From Brevundimonas sp. (lineage in GTDB: Bacteria > Pseudomonadota > Alphaproteobacteria > Caulobacterales > Caulobacteraceae): a stretch of DNA of 6,515 nt. Shown piece after piece: positions 5,041 to 6,515 of the stretch. How positions within the stretch are numbered: the stretch's first letter is position 1; each line of letters opens with the position of its first letter. Below the pieces are notes generated by a model. The model saw nothing but the letters and a program-made list of their open reading frames with translations, did no database searches and was not told where the DNA came from. A program made the translations under genes and the position numbers. The stretch spans positions 1 through 6,515 of the forward strand of contig JADCBH010000120.1 of assembly GCA_020253595.1 (NCBI GenBank). Reading direction: 5' to 3'.

Positions 5041-5772
5041 ATGGACGAAGATGGGGGAATGTCCCGATTTGTTTCGGTCGAAGAGCTGTTCGCCGGTCGC
5101 CATTTCGACAAGGAGATTGTCGTGTTGTGCGTACGGTGGTACCTGAGTTTCAAGCGGAGCTACCAGGATTTGGTCAGCATGATGAGCGAACGCGGCATCA
5201 GTCTGGCACACACGACCATTCTGCGCTGGGTACAACATTACACGCCGGAATTCGAGAAGCGGTGGCAGCGGTATGCTCGCCCGGTAGGCGGCTCCTGGAG
5301 GATGGATGAGACCTACATCAAGGTGCGCTGCGAATGGGTCTACCTGTACCGAGCGGTCGATAAAGCGGGCAAGGCAGTGGACTTCTTCTTGAGCCGAGAA
5401 CGGGATACCAACGCGGCCAAAGCGTTTTTGCGCAAGGCGATGAAGGGGCAGCGCGTGCCGGCCAAGGTGACCCTGGATGCGTACGCGGCGTCCCATCGCG
5501 CGGTGGCAGATTTGAATGATAGCGGCGAATTGCCGAAGCGCGTGGTAGTACGGAGCAGCAAGTACTTGAACAACTTGATCGAGCAAGATCACCGAAGGAT
5601 CAAGCAACGGCTGCGGCCGATGCTGGGACTGAAGAGTTTCGAGACAGCCGACATTGTGATCAGCGGTATCGAACTGGCAGATAAGATCAAGAAAGGACAA
5701 TTCAAGATAGGCAAGTTGGGTGGGAGCCGAGCGATGCCTCAGGAGATCTGGCAAGCCGCGTTGGCCGCCTGA
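5041..5772 (+). CDS. IS6-family DDE transposase
   Basis: This 243-residue transposase catalyses cut-and-join of the IS ends, normally by replicative co-integrate formation. A short N-terminal helical/HTH region (about 24-66, with SYQDLVSMMSERGISLAHTTI) precedes the DDE catalytic core. The triad is D89 (WRMDETYIKV), D146 (VTLDAYAASH) and E181 (NNLIEQDHRRIKQR), with 34 residues between the second D and E and a conserved K188. The QDHRRIK block is diagnostic of IS6. The length matches the usual 230-245 residues, and no frameshift or missing catalytic residue is seen. The start is ATG 5041; a second in-frame ATG at 5059 (MSRFVSVEEL) is also possible, and neither has a well-spaced ribosome binding site. 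Confidence 0.93.
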   Translation: MDEDGGMSRFVSVEELFAGRHFDKEIVVLCVRWYLSFKRSYQDLVSMMSERGISLAHTTILRWVQHYTPEFEKRWQRYARPVGGSWRMDETYIKVRCEWVYLYRAVDKAGKAVDFFLSRERDTNAAKAFLRKAMKGQRVPAKVTLDAYAASHRAVADLNDSGELPKRVVVRSSKYLNNLIEQDHRRIKQRLRPMLGLKSFETADIVISGIELADKIKKGQFKIGKLGGSRAMPQEIWQAALAA

Positions 5773-5824
5773 TCAGTACTTGGATCAACACAACGACCGC
5801 GGCCGAAATCGTCGCAACTCCCAA

Positions 5825-5838
5825 TTTGCACCAGAGCC
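5825..5838 (-). repeat. Right terminal inverted repeat of the IS6-family element
   Basis: TTTGCACCAGAGCC is the exact complement of the left end. It lies 52 bp after the transposase stop. The flanking eight bases do not duplicate the left flank. Confidence 0.9.
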
Positions 5839-5974
5839 TTCCCAGTGCCATACCCGGTTTTACGCGGAAATATTTTCAGCATCAATTGATTTCGGCCGGG
5901 CGACCCGGCCTTAACCACGGACTGCGGCATTCCTATCTACAGTCGAAACAATGTTCAGGAATAATCCTCAGGAG
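5839..5974. other. Intergenic segment between IS and right-hand gene
   Basis: No gene is recognised in these 136 bp. It holds a 10-bp palindrome ATCAATTGAT (5881-5890) and a GC stem-loop GGCCGGG-CGA-CCCGGCC (5894-5910). The stem lacks a T-run on either strand and is not a clear terminator. Confidence 0.45.
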
Positions 5975-6003
5975 TTGACACTGGGGCAAAAGAATAGTAT
6001 CGT
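5975..6003 (+). promoter_or_regulatory. Sigma-70-type promoter for the right-hand gene
   Basis: A perfect -35 box TTGACA (5975-5980) is followed after 17 bp by TATCGT (5998-6003), which matches four of six -10 positions. Transcription would begin near 6010, leaving a leader of about 40 bases. The AAAGGAAGGA ribosome binding region (6037-6046) and the ATG at 6050 fit this reading. Confidence 0.6.
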
Positions 6004-6049
6004 CTGAGAGGTAATAAATTAGGCCATTTGCTGTCGAAAGGAAGGACCC

Positions 6050-6515
6050 ATGCCGGAAAAAGCCAAAAGTTCTGTGGCGGAAAATGCAGTCAGCGTTAGC
6101 GACGTAATGACAAATGGAGACGAAGCTTCCGCTGCGACCGGGAATGGAGGCGGAGCCAATGCTGGAACTGAGAATGCAAGCGCCGCCAGCCATGTAGTGG
6201 AAAATGCGAACGTCGCCAGTAGTGTAACGGTAAATGCAGACGTCGCTGCCATGAACATCATCAAGCAGAATATCGCTTGGGCGGTTGCTGCCGGCTTGTT
6301 GCCGGTGCCGTTCGTCGAAGTAGCTGCAATTACGGCGGTCGAGGTCAAGTTGATCCGGGAGTTGGCGGAGCATTTCAACGTGCCGTTCCAGAAGGATTTG
6401 GCCAAGTCAGCCGTGGCTTCTCTGCTGGCTAGCTTGGGGAGCGTTGCGCTCGGCAAATACGTCGCACGCAGCGCGTTTCGCTTCCTACCTGTTATCGGAC
6501 CTGTCGTCGCCGCCG
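6050..6515 (+). CDS. Repeat-fronted membrane protein with DUF697-like region (3' end outside window)
   Basis: The frame is open from ATG 6050 to the window edge (155 residues seen). After MPEKAKSS come six decapeptide repeats (residues 9-68), then a hydrophobic helical domain. That domain contains NIIKQNIAWAVAAGLLPVPF, VEVAAITAVEVKLIRELAEH, FNVPFQKDLAKSAVASLLAS and FRFLPVIGPVVAA. This order (aliphatic helix, PVPFVEV, ...ELAEHFNVPF, then FLPVIGP) resembles DUF697-type proteins, which are membrane-associated and sometimes fused to GTPases. The call is from motif pattern only. A good ribosome binding region (AAAGGAAGGA, 6037-6046) and the upstream promoter support the start. No signal peptide is present. 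It appears to be a single gene reading away from the IS; its partners lie outside the window. The function is unknown. Confidence 0.62.
   Translation, partial: MPEKAKSSVAENAVSVSDVMTNGDEASAATGNGGGANAGTENASAASHVVENANVASSVTVNADVAAMNIIKQNIAWAVAAGLLPVPFVEVAAITAVEVKLIRELAEHFNVPFQKDLAKSAVASLLASLGSVALGKYVARSAFRFLPVIGPVVAA
6074..6253 (+). repeat. Six in-frame 30-bp coding repeats (decapeptide repeats)
   Basis: Six 30-bp units follow each other without gaps and encode VAENAVSVSD, VMTNGDEASA, ATGNGGGANA, GTENASAASH, VVENANVASS and VTVNADVAAM. The consensus is V-x-x-N-(A/G)-x-x-(A/V)-(S/A)-x. Asn at position 4 and a small residue at position 5 are invariant, while DNA identity is low. An old, selected protein repeat is more likely than a fresh tandem duplication. 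Confidence 0.75.

Larger units (their letters stand above)
5018..5838 (+). mobile_element. IS6-family insertion sequence (complete, 821 bp)
   Basis: The element is bounded by perfect 14-bp inverted ends, GGCTCTGGTGCAAA at the left (5018-5031) and its complement at the right (5825-5838). It contains one intact transposase gene. Size, the GGCTCTG-type ends and the transposase are all typical of the IS6/IS26 group. IS6 elements usually make an 8-bp target duplication, but here the flanks differ (GATTTGGC on the left, TTCCCAGT on the right). The two sides were therefore probably joined by co-integrate resolution, deletion or later recombination, not by one simple insertion. The intact state suggests recent activity. 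Confidence 0.92.

Noticed and set aside
4779..5309. Rightward open frame of 176 codons entering the IS
   Set aside because: It overlaps the transposase in another frame and crosses the left IS end; composition is that of a shadow frame.
4969..5754. Leftward open frame of 261 codons
   Set aside because: Antisense to the intact IS6 transposase and running past its left end; no family features.
5894..5910. GC-rich hairpin as terminator of the transposase
   Set aside because: A 7-bp stem with no T-run on either strand, placed outside the IS.
6074..6253. Repeat array considered as CRISPR
   Set aside because: The 30-bp units are contiguous without spacers, poorly conserved at DNA level and conserved as codons.
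5933..6456. Leftward open frames of about 145 codons
   Set aside because: Antisense to the rightward repeat-containing gene, whose promoter, ribosome binding site and repeat register support the plus strand.

Overview
The window looks like part of a plasmid or integrative element from a Gram-negative, moderately GC-rich bacterium. The main evidence is a transfer (Dtr) block laid out as in IncP plasmids such as RP4. A traJ-like gene reads leftward (649-984), a gene-free, palindrome-rich spacer (985-1370) should hold oriT, and traK-, traL- and traM-like genes read rightward (1371-3226). The phylum cannot be fixed from the sequence; UPF0175/DUF3368 and VapC/FitB-type toxin-antitoxin pairs are common in Proteobacteria, Nitrospirota, cyanobacteria and other environmental bacteria.

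Left part (1-984, all minus strand): the traJ-like gene is followed after 33 bp by a UPF0175-type antitoxin gene. That gene overlaps by 4 bp a DUF3368-type PIN toxin gene, which runs off the left edge. In RP4 the relaxase gene traI lies immediately after traJ; here the toxin-antitoxin pair is in that place and no relaxase is visible. Centre (985-3226): the putative oriT spacer, then three closely packed genes for an oriT-binding protein (TraK-like), a ParA/MinD-type ATPase (TraL-like) and a C-terminally anchored membrane protein (TraM-like). TraJ and TraK types help the relaxase assemble at oriT. TraL and TraM types are accessory, with less well defined roles. GC skew reverses sharply inside traL.

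Right part (3227-6515) is a patchwork. It holds a cluster of GC-rich hairpins, then a decayed gene fragment with one in-frame TGA that faintly resembles the N-terminus of S41-type peptidases. A second complete toxin-antitoxin pair of the VapBC/FitAB type follows on the minus strand (3808-4514). Next come about 500 bp with no recognised gene but with a terminator-like hairpin, and an intact IS6-family insertion sequence (5018-5838) with 14-bp perfect ends but no target duplication. Last is a promoter and the start of a rightward gene (6050 to the window end). Its N-terminus is six in-register decapeptide repeats, followed by a hydrophobic DUF697-like region.

Taken together, this is a mobilisation region flanked by two independent toxin-antitoxin modules and bordered by IS6-driven rearrangement. 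The most unusual points are the missing relaxase at its expected place, the structured spacer that probably contains oriT, the skew reversal, and the decapeptide-repeat protein at the right edge. No CRISPR array, tRNA or rRNA was seen.
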